Part shown: piece by piece, positions 1-6,810 of the stretch
Position numbering within the stretch: the stretch's first letter is position 1
Layout of the letters: every line of letters begins with the position of its first letter
Origin: CAYSPT01 sp964432985
GTDB taxonomy: Bacteria; Muiribacteriota; CAYSPT01
Direction of reading: 5' to 3'
DNA length: 17,220 bases
Assembly (NCBI GenBank): GCA_964432985.1
Contig: CAYSPT010000090.1
Span: 1 to 17,220, forward strand
Made by a program: the position numbers and the translations under genes
The notes under the pieces: model-generated
The model's input: only the letters and a program-made list of their open reading frames with translations
Told to the model about the DNA's origin: nothing
Database searches by the model: none

Positions 1-63
1 GGGGAAGCCCAAAAGGATGCAGGGGAAGCCCAAAAGGATGCAGGGGAAGCCCAAACGGATGCA
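1..63 (+). repeat. 21-bp tandem repeat, three copies, in frame
   Basis: Three head-to-tail 21-bp units run from the window edge; the first two are identical (ggggaagcccaaaaggatgc plus a) and the third has one change (aaag to aacg). Each unit encodes GEAQKDA or GEAQTDA within the NHL-protein frame. The array may continue upstream of the window. Copy-number change would alter linker length without a frameshift. Confidence 0.9.
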
Positions 64-1143
64 GGGGATGAACCGGAATCACCGGTGGTACGCACATGGG
101 AACCCGAACAGCTGGAGAGCGAGCAACCGACCCCGGTATCCGTACCAGCTACGCCGGTATCCGTACCAGCTACGCCGGTGGGAGAGGATACCGTCGATCC
201 AGAAACAGCTATCCTTTCAGGCGAAGAGATCGACCCTGTCTCAGGGGAAGCGGCGCTGTCGACCGGATTTTGTTATGCCGTCATCGACATGGGTAATCAT
301 CGGTTTCAGCTGATTTCCCGGGACGGAACATTTATCCGGGGATTTGGAAACGTAGGTTCGCTGCCCGGTCAATTCAATTCCCCTAAAAAAGCGTGTATTC
401 TCGGTGATTCGGTGTTCATCACCGATTTTGTCAATTGCCGGGTTCAGAAGTTCAACCTGTCCGGCACCTTTTTGTGCGCATTCGGCAAACCGGGATCAGA
501 GCCGGGAGAGCTGAGTTTTCCCACAGGGCTGTCTGCCGACTCCCAGGGAAATCTGCTGGTGCTCGATGCCTGGAACAAGCGGATACAGCGGTATGATATC
601 CATGGCAACTACCTGTCGACCTTCGGCGACGGCGGGGGGCCGGAATTGGCCTCTCTCAGCACTCCGGGCGACATGTGCTGTGCCCCTGACGGTGGAATCT
701 GGGTAGCAGACACGGGAAATAACCGCCTCCAGTATTTTGACACTTACGGCGAACCTTCGCGGGTGGTTGGAGAATTTGGAAGTGATCCCGGATGTTACGA
801 TGCACCCGGCGGCCTTGTCTGTGATGAACGAGGATTCATTTACATTTGCGATACCGGCAACTCGAGAATCCAGGTACTGGATCCCGGCGGGCAGTTTGTT
901 CTCGCTTTCGGAGGACTGGGGGAAGAACCTGGAAAAATGGACACTCCGGGAGGAATAGCCGTCGATCCCGACGGTAATATCGTGGTGGCTGATTCATGGA
1001 ATTACCGTATACAGGTGTTTTCCCGGGACGGAAGCCTGCTGCAGGCGTACGGAACCCGGGGAGTGGGCCCGGGAGAGTATGAATATCCCCACGACATCCT
1101 CATCGTCCCTGCTAATCTGGTAGAGGAGAACACGGTGCTGTGA
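1..1143 (+). CDS. NHL-repeat beta-propeller protein, 5' end outside window
   Basis: The frame is open from the first base, so the gene starts upstream; 380 residues are visible. The first 21 visible residues are three copies of a 7-residue GEAQKDA-type unit, followed by a Pro/Thr/Val linker with TPVSVPA repeats. From about position 265 six NHL blades follow, each with a D-x-x-N-x-R-(I/V/L)-Q core (for example DTGNNRLQYF and DSWNYRIQVF) and a G-x-x-GxxPG turn. NHL propellers act as scaffolds for binding proteins, RNA or glycans; no catalytic residues are evident. The N-terminus is missing, so a signal peptide or membrane anchor cannot be judged. The TGA stop overlaps the acylphosphatase GTG start, indicating translational coupling. 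The fold is clear but the function is unknown. Confidence 0.9.
   Translation, partial: GEAQKDAGEAQKDAGEAQTDAGDEPESPVVRTWEPEQLESEQPTPVSVPATPVSVPATPVGEDTVDPETAILSGEEIDPVSGEAALSTGFCYAVIDMGNHRFQLISRDGTFIRGFGNVGSLPGQFNSPKKACILGDSVFITDFVNCRVQKFNLSGTFLCAFGKPGSEPGELSFPTGLSADSQGNLLVLDAWNKRIQRYDIHGNYLSTFGDGGGPELASLSTPGDMCCAPDGGIWVADTGNNRLQYFDTYGEPSRVVGEFGSDPGCYDAPGGLVCDERGFIYICDTGNSRIQVLDPGGQFVLAFGGLGEEPGKMDTPGGIAVDPDGNIVVADSWNYRIQVFSRDGSLLQAYGTRGVGPGEYEYPHDILIVPANLVEENTVL
130..180 (+). repeat. Second 21-bp in-frame repeat encoding TPVSVPA
   Basis: Two 21-bp units (130-150 and 151-171) that differ at the third base of the first codon (acc/acg) encode TPVSVPA twice. They are followed by a partial third unit encoding TPV. 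This is a proline-rich linker between the acidic N-terminal repeat and the NHL propeller. Confidence 0.85.
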
Positions 1144-1442
1144 CGGACGATGTGGAAACGCGGTTCCGCGCCGTGGTGCGGGGCCGGGTTCAGGGAGTGT
1201 GCTTTCGGGCGTACACGCGAGATTATGCCAGGTCCCTCAGTATCAATGGATATGTGCGGAACTGCTCGGATGGTGCCGTTGAAGTCGAGGCCCAGGGCGA
1301 CCGTGGAAAACTTCAGGGATTTCTGGATTGGCTGCATCAGGGACCTCCATCGGCCAGAGTTAAAAGCGTGGAGGTCGAGTGGAAAACAGACGGAGATGAT
1401 TACCGGGGATTTTCCGTCAAAATGGGTGGTTTTTCCTGGTAG
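1140..1442 (+). CDS. acyP: Acylphosphatase
   Basis: This 100-residue protein is the usual length for an acylphosphatase, which hydrolyses carboxyl-phosphate bonds such as acetyl phosphate or carbamoyl phosphate in the cytoplasm. The first signature is GRVQGVCFRAYTRDYA (residues 15-30), with the catalytic arginine in CFR. The second is GYVRNCSDGAVEVEAQG, containing the catalytic asparagine. The GTG start overlaps the NHL-protein stop by 4 bp (GTGA), and a gaggag site lies at 1123-1128. It appears co-transcribed with the NHL protein. Nothing in it is degenerate, so it should be active. Its link to the neighbours is not obvious, since this small enzyme occurs in many contexts. Confidence 0.93.
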   Translation: MTDDVETRFRAVVRGRVQGVCFRAYTRDYARSLSINGYVRNCSDGAVEVEAQGDRGKLQGFLDWLHQGPPSARVKSVEVEWKTDGDDYRGFSVKMGGFSW

Positions 1443-1499
1443 ATCGGGGACTGTTTGGTCCGGTTGACTTTGTTCAGCACTAGTGGCCGATATTGAGTG

Positions 1500-2195
1500 A
1501 TGGTGCCCCTGGGTAATAGTGTGGGAGAAACGTTGATTAACTCCGAAAACCTGCCTGATGATTATGATCCTTACACGGTTCTCGGTGTAGAAAACAATGC
1601 GGCCGGGGAGGATATCGAGCGGGCATGGAATGCTATTTCCCGGGAATACGATCCCACTGATTTTGATCCCGGACCAGACCGGGAAGAAGCTGAAAGAACC
1701 CGCTCGGCGGCGGAAAAAGCATACGAGATGCTGGCAACTTCTCAGGGGCGTGCCCGGGTAGATCACCTTATTCGGGAGCGTTCCCGTCTCGTCCAGGCCG
1801 AATTGGTCAGCCGCGCCGAAGTGGTGGAGCATTGCTTGTGCACGGGATTTCGCAAGCAGTTCTTGCTTTTTGGAAAAAAGCGTCCCCGCGGCCGCAGTCG
1901 GGAATTTTCTCAAGCGGAGTTTTCTCAAGCGGTTCCAAGGATTTATTTTTGGGCGCACATTGCCCTGAACGGTCCGGTTGATGTCAGGCTGGAGTGGTGC
2001 GAACCCGGGGGAACCGTCTACCGTTACATGGAAGACACGGTGGTTCCCGTGGCGGGCAGGTTCTATTTCACAGCCTGGATCCACGCCCACCGGTTGGGCA
2101 AAAAAGGGTTGCATGGAACGTGGAATGTCAAGTTTTTTGCCGGCGGCAAGGAACTTGCCGGCGAAGAGTTCGTTTTCAAGAGTGAAGAAACCTGA
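1500..2195 (+). CDS. Degenerate J-domain protein with unassigned C-terminal domain
   Basis: Residues about 22-90 read DPYTVLGVENNAAGEDIERAW and onward to AEKAYEMLATSQGRARVDHL, the helix pattern of a DnaJ J-domain. The HPD tripeptide that stimulates Hsp70 ATPase is replaced by YDP (within REYDP). The middle is basic (GKKRPRGRSRE). The C-terminal 90 residues have alternating beta-strand character with aromatic residues (RFYFTAWIHAHRLGKKGLHG, then TWNVKFFAGGKELAGEEFVF). They resemble DUF2914-type domains in ending with G-x-W-x-V and an F-x-F strand, but I cannot confirm the family. The ATG at 1500 has no clear Shine-Dalgarno site. GTG 1497 is adjacent, and TTG 1533 is preceded by gggaga (1523-1528), so 1533 may be the true start. 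No signal peptide or membrane segment is seen. Confidence 0.75.
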   Translation: MVPLGNSVGETLINSENLPDDYDPYTVLGVENNAAGEDIERAWNAISREYDPTDFDPGPDREEAERTRSAAEKAYEMLATSQGRARVDHLIRERSRLVQAELVSRAEVVEHCLCTGFRKQFLLFGKKRPRGRSREFSQAEFSQAVPRIYFWAHIALNGPVDVRLEWCEPGGTVYRYMEDTVVPVAGRFYFTAWIHAHRLGKKGLHGTWNVKFFAGGKELAGEEFVFKSEET

Positions 2196-2264
2196 ATCCG
2201 GAAAGCATATTGCTTGTTCGGATGAACATGCACAATATAACTAATAAGCGGAAGGTGTTCGAAT

Positions 2265-2480
2265 ATGGCCTGTTGCGGTATGACAGATGATGACAGCGGC
2301 AAAAAAAAGACCCTGTTGGAGATAATCAAGGAAGAGATCTTGATGACCTGCGCTTTTGTAATTTCCACCATTGCCTTGTTTTTGCCCCATAGAGCCAGAA
2401 TATTCGTTTCCGTGGTGATCCGGCGCCTGGCGGAAATTGTCCCGCACCGCTCGATACACTCGCTTCGCTTCGATGAATAG
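2265..2480 (+). CDS. Small membrane protein, hypothetical
   Basis: This 71-residue protein is preceded by a strong ggaagg site at 2250-2255, nine bases before the ATG. The N-terminus is polar (MACCGMTDDDSGKKK), with two adjacent cysteines. A hydrophobic stretch at about residues 26-40 (LMTCAFVISTIALFL) suggests one membrane helix, followed by a second moderately hydrophobic stretch and a basic C-terminus. It ends 13 bp before the PP-loop ATPase gene, whose ribosome site (aggag) overlaps this gene's stop codon. It therefore probably heads the operon that runs to 7914. I do not recognise a family. The good ribosome site and spacing are the main support that it is real. Confidence 0.6.
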   Translation: MACCGMTDDDSGKKKTLLEIIKEEILMTCAFVISTIALFLPHRARIFVSVVIRRLAEIVPHRSIHSLRFDE

Positions 2481-2493
2481 GAGTGCCAACGGT

Positions 2494-3288
2494 ATGGGGA
2501 AAAACGCCGTCCTTCTGTACTCCGGAGGCAGCGACTCTACCGCGGCCGCTGTCCTGCTGGCCAGGGATTACGACCGTGTGCACCTGGTTACCTATTCCCG
2601 CCTCGGTATCGGTGACGTGTCGCGTTCGGGCGCGAATGTCAGGCGGTTGGAAAAGCGCTTCGGTACGGAGAAGTTCGAGCACCACTTCCTGGACATCGAG
2701 AAGCTGTACAAGCACATCGCGTACGATAAATACTTCCGAAATCTCCTCAAGCACGGGTACTTCATGTTGTCAACCTGCGGATTCTGCAAGCTGGCCATGC
2801 ACGCTCGCTCGATTCTGCTGGCTCGTGAAGTAGGGAGCAATTCCGTGAGCGACGGCGCCAATGCCAGCAACTACCTGCTCCCGGCTCAGATGGAAGGCGT
2901 TATCGGCGAGTTGAAACGATTTTATAAGCACTTCGGTATCGCATACGAGAACCCGGTGTACCGCCTGGAGGATGACAAGTGTTATATTACCAAAGGGTAC
3001 ATAAAAGAGGCGGCCCGTCTTCTTCACTCCGAGGGTATTCTCAGCGACGACGAGGTGGAGCAAATCCGCAACGACTACCTGAAATACGACGACAAGATCC
3101 AGGCCCGGTGCTCCGATGTGATGCTGTTTGACCTGTTCAGCGCATTTTATTATGTTCCCCGTCACGGATACCGGAAGTACGAGACCAGGACACGTGACTT
3201 CTACCACATTAAGGTCGACGAACTCATCGGCGAAATCGAGGAATATTTAAACGATCCCGGCGGCAGCGTTCTGAATAAATATCTGTAG
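2494..3288 (+). CDS. PP-loop ATPase with CxxC (QueC/ExsB-like)
   Basis: This 264-residue protein has the PP-loop signature YSGGSDST (residues 9-16), which binds ATP pyrophosphate in enzymes that adenylate a carbonyl or amide before attack by sulfur or nitrogen. A central segment, HGYFMLSTCGFCK, carries a CxxC pair (Cys95, Cys98), followed by a conserved SDGANASN segment. Thiolating PP-loop enzymes often use such cysteines to hold a persulfide or an Fe-S cluster; that role here is inference. The gene directly behind is a cysteine desulfurase, which supports a sulfur-transfer role. The ATG at 2494 was chosen because aggag (2479-2483) precedes it; an in-frame ATG at 2473 would overlap the upstream gene. 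A paralogue with the same CxxC region lies at 10605-11959. QueC itself is less likely, since no preQ0 pathway genes are nearby. Confidence 0.85.
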   Translation: MGKNAVLLYSGGSDSTAAAVLLARDYDRVHLVTYSRLGIGDVSRSGANVRRLEKRFGTEKFEHHFLDIEKLYKHIAYDKYFRNLLKHGYFMLSTCGFCKLAMHARSILLAREVGSNSVSDGANASNYLLPAQMEGVIGELKRFYKHFGIAYENPVYRLEDDKCYITKGYIKEAARLLHSEGILSDDEVEQIRNDYLKYDDKIQARCSDVMLFDLFSAFYYVPRHGYRKYETRTRDFYHIKVDELIGEIEEYLNDPGGSVLNKYL

Positions 3289-3346
3289 AGGGGCGTCGTT
3301 TCAGTTACGGCGCTGAAATGCTGGATGAAAGGTATGGCGTGGAATA

Positions 3347-4585
3347 ATGGGATTTGACGCAGCGAGAATACGACAGGATTTCCCCATCCTCCAGCAGACC
3401 ATAAAAGGCCGTCATCCGGTCTACATGGACAGCGCCTGCATGTCTCTGAAACCAGTGCAGGTGCTGGGAGCTCTCAGGACCTACTATCTTAATTATTCCG
3501 CCTGTCACGGACGGGTTTTTCACCGCTTCGGACGGGTGGTAACTGAGAAGTACGACCAGGCAAGGGATCGATTCAAACGGTTCGTCAACGCGGAGCACGC
3601 CAGCGAAATCATCTTTGTCCGTAACACCACCGAGGGCATAAACGTGGTGTCCAGGGGGTATCCCCTCAAGCACGGAGACACGGTGGTTTCGTCGAACATC
3701 GAGCACAACTCCAACCTGCTGCCCTGGCAGCGCCTCAAAGCGGAGCGCGGCGTTGAGCACCGGATTTTCGAGACCAATCCCGACACGACGTTCAACATGC
3801 AAGCCTTCGAAGAAGCGTTGGCTCCCGGGGATGTCAAGCTAGTGGCGGTAACGGCCCAATCTAACCTGACCGGCGTGTCGTTTCCGCTGGCGGAGATCGT
3901 GGAAAAAGCTCACAACTCAGGGGCAGTGGTCCTGGTGGACGCCGCCCAGGCCGTCCCGTCGCGCCCGGTGGACGTGCAAAAGCTCGATATCGATTTTATG
4001 GCTTTTTCCATTCACAAGATGATGGGTCCCACAGGCACGGGTGTGCTCTATGGAAAGAGCAGGCTTCTGCAGCAGCTCGCCCCGTTGATCACGGGGGGCG
4101 AGACGATCAAAGACTCCTCCTATACAGGCAGTGTCCCGGCAGGGCTGCCGGACCGGTTCGAGGCGGGACTGCAGAATTACGCCGGGGTGATTGGGGCCGC
4201 CGCTGCCGTGGATTACCTGGAGAGCAGGTGTTTCGACGGACTCCTGGAACACGAGGCGCGACTCAACGCCATAATGACCGAGGAGATACTGAAGATTCCA
4301 GGAGTGCAGATCCTGGGGCCGGTGGCGCCGGAGCTCAGAAACGGGATAATAAATTTCATTGTGGATGGCCTGGATTCCCATGATTTGGCCAGGCTCCTGG
4401 ACGAGCTCGATTCGATTATGGTCAGGGCGGGGAAGCAGTGCCTCCACTCGTGGTTCAACTCCCACGGTGTGCATGATTCTCTGCGCGCCTCCGTTTATGC
4501 CTATAACACCGCGGACGAAGCGGCTGTGTTCGGCAGGCGGGTTCGGGAACTGGCCGCCACGTTGAGAGAGGAGCGTTCCGGATGA
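3347..4585 (+). CDS. SufS-type cysteine desulfurase (class V aminotransferase fold)
   Basis: This 412-residue PLP enzyme has the usual SufS/CsdA length. Visible residues include EHNSNLLPW (His120, stacks on PLP), VDAAQAVPSRPVDV (Asp198, Gln201), and SIHKMMGPTGTGVLYG with the PLP lysine Lys224. RAGKQCLHSWF carries the persulfide-forming cysteine, Cys365. The canonical SufS loop is RxGHHCAQP; here it is RAGKQCLHS, so the cysteine is kept but its surroundings differ, which may reflect a different acceptor. The expected reaction is L-cysteine to L-alanine plus protein-bound persulfide. It follows the PP-loop ATPase by 58 bp and overlaps the next gene by 4 bp (ATGA). No SufU, SufE or SufBCD gene is nearby, so a dedicated biosynthetic role is more likely than general Fe-S assembly. 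The Shine-Dalgarno site is weak (gtgga). Confidence 0.92.
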   Translation: MGFDAARIRQDFPILQQTIKGRHPVYMDSACMSLKPVQVLGALRTYYLNYSACHGRVFHRFGRVVTEKYDQARDRFKRFVNAEHASEIIFVRNTTEGINVVSRGYPLKHGDTVVSSNIEHNSNLLPWQRLKAERGVEHRIFETNPDTTFNMQAFEEALAPGDVKLVAVTAQSNLTGVSFPLAEIVEKAHNSGAVVLVDAAQAVPSRPVDVQKLDIDFMAFSIHKMMGPTGTGVLYGKSRLLQQLAPLITGGETIKDSSYTGSVPAGLPDRFEAGLQNYAGVIGAAAAVDYLESRCFDGLLEHEARLNAIMTEEILKIPGVQILGPVAPELRNGIINFIVDGLDSHDLARLLDELDSIMVRAGKQCLHSWFNSHGVHDSLRASVYAYNTADEAAVFGRRVRELAATLREERSG

Positions 4586-4833
4586 ACGACCGGTCATTCT
4601 TCAAACACCTGATTGTATTTTTCATCCTGATGAAGATCGTCCGGATCGCCTGGAAATATGCCATTTCCCGGTTCGATATGCGTATCAAGCTGTCAGCGAT
4701 GGCATACAAGGCTAAACCGGGACTGGGAGGCTGGGTGTTCAAGCATTATCACGACCTGGTGCACTCCTCGCTGGTTCCATTCCTGGTGACGGCTCTCATT
4801 TTCTTCGCCGGTAGGAACGGTTTTGAGCCATGA
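4582..4833 (+). CDS. Small two-helix membrane protein, hypothetical
   Basis: This 83-residue protein is coupled at both ends by 4-bp ATGA overlaps, with the desulfurase upstream and the UbiV-like gene downstream. That argues strongly for a real, co-translated gene. Hydrophobic segments at about residues 9-23 (HLIVFFILMKIVRIAW) and 63-77 (SLVPFLVTALIFFAG) flank a basic middle portion containing FDMRIKLSAMAYKAKPG. It may anchor part of the pathway to the membrane. I do not recognise a family. It has no leader/core organisation or repeated Cys, Ser or Thr that would suggest a RiPP precursor. Confidence 0.7.
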   Translation: MNDRSFFKHLIVFFILMKIVRIAWKYAISRFDMRIKLSAMAYKAKPGLGGWVFKHYHDLVHSSLVPFLVTALIFFAGRNGFEP

Positions 4834-5615
4834 GCGTGGAACTGGCCGCATTTATCGAATCACCCGGCGACCTTGATTCGCTGCCCACGGGAACCAGCCG
4901 CATCTACTGGGGCAGCGAGTTTTGCGAGCGCCTGCTCCCATCTTCTGACGAGCTGCGGACCGTGGTGAACCGGGCCGCCGAAGCTTCGATCGACACCACC
5001 CTGGTTACCCCGTACGTGACCGACGAGGAACTGGCCGAAGTCAGACGGATACTTCAGGTGTTTCACGAGGTGTCTCCGGACAGCGAAGTGGTGTTCTCCG
5101 ACTGGGGCGTGCTGCGGGTTATCCGCGAGGAGTTCCCGTCGTTCACGCCGGTGCTCGGGCGGCTGCTCAACAAGCAGACCATCGATCCGCGCATCGGACC
5201 GGTCATGGAAAACTCCCCCGCCAGCGCCCGGTCGCATTTTCAGGCCGCCGCCGCCGACAACCCGGTGGTGGAAGCGTTTCTGAAAGACAGGGGAGTCAAC
5301 CGGATAGAGTTCGACAACACCCGTCAGGGATTCATCCGCCAGGGTACGCTTCCGGCCAGCCTGCACGTGCCCTACGTCCTGTTTTCGGTGACACGCCTCT
5401 GCCCGGCGGCCAACTGGGGTGCCGGCAGGGGATTCAGAGGAATCGGGAGCTGCCGCAAAGAGTGCCTCCATCACCAGTGGGAAATATCGTTTAACGGTAT
5501 ACGGGAAAAGGTGTTGTCGTACGGGCGTGCCCAGCTGATGGCCAATTACAATTATCCCCCGGACCCCGCTGCTTTAGGGATAGACAGGATTGTCAACCAT
5601 GTCGGAATCGCATGA
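4830..5615 (+). CDS. U32 family protein, UbiV-like
   Basis: This 261-residue protein matches the compact U32 type represented by UbiV. It has an early cysteine, Cys32 (WGSEFCERLLPS), and a later group Cys191, Cys208 and Cys212 (RLCPAANWG to GSCRKEC). This matches the UbiV arrangement of one early cysteine plus C...C-x3-C ligating a 4Fe-4S cluster. Other typical segments are VVFSDWGVLRVI and GVNRIEFDNTRQGF. In Escherichia coli, UbiU and UbiV form a heterodimer that hydroxylates the ubiquinone ring without O2, using prephenate as oxygen donor. The next gene encodes a UbiU-like partner and overlaps this one by 17 bp, so a heterodimer is likely. The spacing between the second and third cysteines (16 residues) is longer than I recall for UbiV. 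The substrate is unknown. Confidence 0.82.
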   Translation: MSVELAAFIESPGDLDSLPTGTSRIYWGSEFCERLLPSSDELRTVVNRAAEASIDTTLVTPYVTDEELAEVRRILQVFHEVSPDSEVVFSDWGVLRVIREEFPSFTPVLGRLLNKQTIDPRIGPVMENSPASARSHFQAAAADNPVVEAFLKDRGVNRIEFDNTRQGFIRQGTLPASLHVPYVLFSVTRLCPAANWGAGRGFRGIGSCRKECLHHQWEISFNGIREKVLSYGRAQLMANYNYPPDPAALGIDRIVNHVGIA

Positions 5616-6723
5616 TCTTGAGCGCGAAGTGATCCGCATCCTGGCCCCGTGCCGGAGCCCCGAAGAGGTCCCGGCCCTGGCGGCGGAAGGAGCGGAGGAG
5701 ATTTATTGCGGTCTGGTCCCCGATGCATGGATCGATCAAGCCTATTCGGTGGAAGATATCAACAAGGAGCCCTCGTTCTGCTCCAGCCTCCAGGGATACG
5801 ACGAGTTGGCCGAAGCGGTGGCATGCGCTGAAAAGCACGGAATCCCGATCTATCTGACTCTCAACGCCCGCTACTACACACTGGAGCAGTATGACCTGCT
5901 GCTTCAGATCGCGCGCCGGGCGCTTCAAGCAGGTGTGTCAGCCTTGATCGTGGCGGACTTGGGTCTGTTTCTGCAGCTGGCATCCATGGAGGAAAAGCCC
6001 CGGCTGCACATCAGTAAGGTGGCCGGGTGTTTCAACACGGAAGCCGCCCGGATATACCAGGAACTGGGGGCGGCACGGATCATCCTGCCGGAGCACTGGC
6101 GAATCGGGGAGATGACCGGTTTCACCGAAAATCTGCGGAACATAGATATGGAAGTGGAAGGATACATTTTCAACGGCGGATGCAAGTATACCGAGTCGTT
6201 TTGCGGATTGTTTCACACCAACGAGGTGGCCCCCACCCGGTTCCCCAAACTGTACGACACGCTCAAGTCGTTTTATTTCGATGAGCGGCTGTTCGGGGCG
6301 CTTCGGAGTCTTCCTCGTCCGGTGCGGGACCGGTTGGAAAACTCGGAGCTGTTCGCCCGGCACTCCCCCGGCATCTGCACCATGTGCGGGCAGGTAAAGC
6401 GGATAGACCGCCGCGGTGCGGTACCGCCGCGGCAGGAAACACCGGAATTTTTCGAATCACGGTTCTTCCACCAGACCAACCTCTGCTCGCTGTGCTTTCT
6501 GCCAGAGATGGCGGAATCAGGTCTCACCTCCCTCAAGATCATGGGGCGAGGTTTCTCCATCCGGAAGAAAACGGCGGATGTACGGTTGGTGCGAAAAGCC
6601 CGGGATCTCATGGAGCAGGTCCCCGACCGGAAGGAGTTCGAGCGGGCGGTCAAGGACCTGTACCGCCGCGAAACAGGCTTCAACTGCGAAGAGTGCTGCT
6701 ACTTTTATGAAGATCAGGCTTGA
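5599..6723 (+). CDS. U32 family protein, UbiU/TrhP/RlhA-like, with extra cysteine pairs
   Basis: This 374-residue U32 ('peptidase U32') protein begins with the family's barrel start, ILAPCRSPEEVPALAAEGAE and EIYCGL, then IPIYLTLNARYY and GVSALIVADLGLF. The core signature is FNGGCKYTESFCG with Cys195-x6-Cys202, the spacing of cluster ligands in UbiU. SLKIMGRG near residue 312 corresponds to the U32 LKIEGR motif. Additional CxxC pairs lie at 260/263 and 296/299, and CxxCC at 363-367, more than UbiU needs, so a second metal site is possible. Family members hydroxylate quinone rings, tRNA uridine (TrhP) or 23S rRNA (RlhA) without O2; protease activity is unlikely. ATG 5599 lies within the UbiV-like gene's end; TTG 5590 is an alternative start. 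Confidence 0.85.
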   Translation: MSESHDLEREVIRILAPCRSPEEVPALAAEGAEEIYCGLVPDAWIDQAYSVEDINKEPSFCSSLQGYDELAEAVACAEKHGIPIYLTLNARYYTLEQYDLLLQIARRALQAGVSALIVADLGLFLQLASMEEKPRLHISKVAGCFNTEAARIYQELGAARIILPEHWRIGEMTGFTENLRNIDMEVEGYIFNGGCKYTESFCGLFHTNEVAPTRFPKLYDTLKSFYFDERLFGALRSLPRPVRDRLENSELFARHSPGICTMCGQVKRIDRRGAVPPRQETPEFFESRFFHQTNLCSLCFLPEMAESGLTSLKIMGRGFSIRKKTADVRLVRKARDLMEQVPDRKEFERAVKDLYRRETGFNCEECCYFYEDQA

Positions 6724-6780
6724 CTTTATAACTTTAGAGGTTGGCACCAGCTTCATTATGTGGTTTGAAGATGATTATTG

Positions 6781-6796
6781 CACTCAAAATTGAGTG
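6781..6796. promoter_or_regulatory. Inverted repeat just upstream of the radical SAM gene
   Basis: CACTCAAAATTGAGTG has 7-bp perfect arms (CACTCAA/TTGAGTG) around a 2-bp centre and ends 14 bp before the ATG, touching the ribosome site. It could be a small operator or an RNA hairpin that controls translation. There is no U tract, so it is not a terminator. I found no convincing promoter in the 87-bp gap. Confidence 0.4.
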
Positions 6797-6810
6797 ATGA
6801 GAGGTTTTCG

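Noticed and set aside
1463..1491. Possible promoter TTGACT before the J-domain gene
   Set aside because: No acceptable -10 hexamer lies at 16-18 bp. The gene is more simply read from the upstream transcript.
2210..2241. Possible promoter ahead of the 71-aa gene (TTGCTT or TTGTTC with TATAAC)
   Set aside because: TTGCTT gives a 20-bp spacer and TTGTTC matches only three bases. A promoter here is plausible given the gap but not supported well enough.
2494..3288. PP-loop protein as QatC or another defence-system QueC homologue
   Set aside because: No Qat ATPase, TatD nuclease or other defence partner is nearby. A desulfurase and U32 pair point to biosynthesis.
3299..3318. Hairpin tttcag/ctgaaa as a terminator after the first PP-loop gene
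   Set aside because: Six-bp stem, 8-nt loop and no U tract. The desulfurase gene follows closely in the same direction.
2265..4833. RiPP precursor peptides for the radical SAM/SPASM enzymes
   Set aside because: The only small genes are hydrophobic membrane proteins without a leader/core organisation. I found no other short coding candidates with a ribosome site.
5599..6723. U32 protein as a collagenase-type protease
   Set aside because: The cysteine pattern and pairing with a UbiV-like protein fit the Fe-S hydroxylation branch of the family. No protease active site is recognisable.
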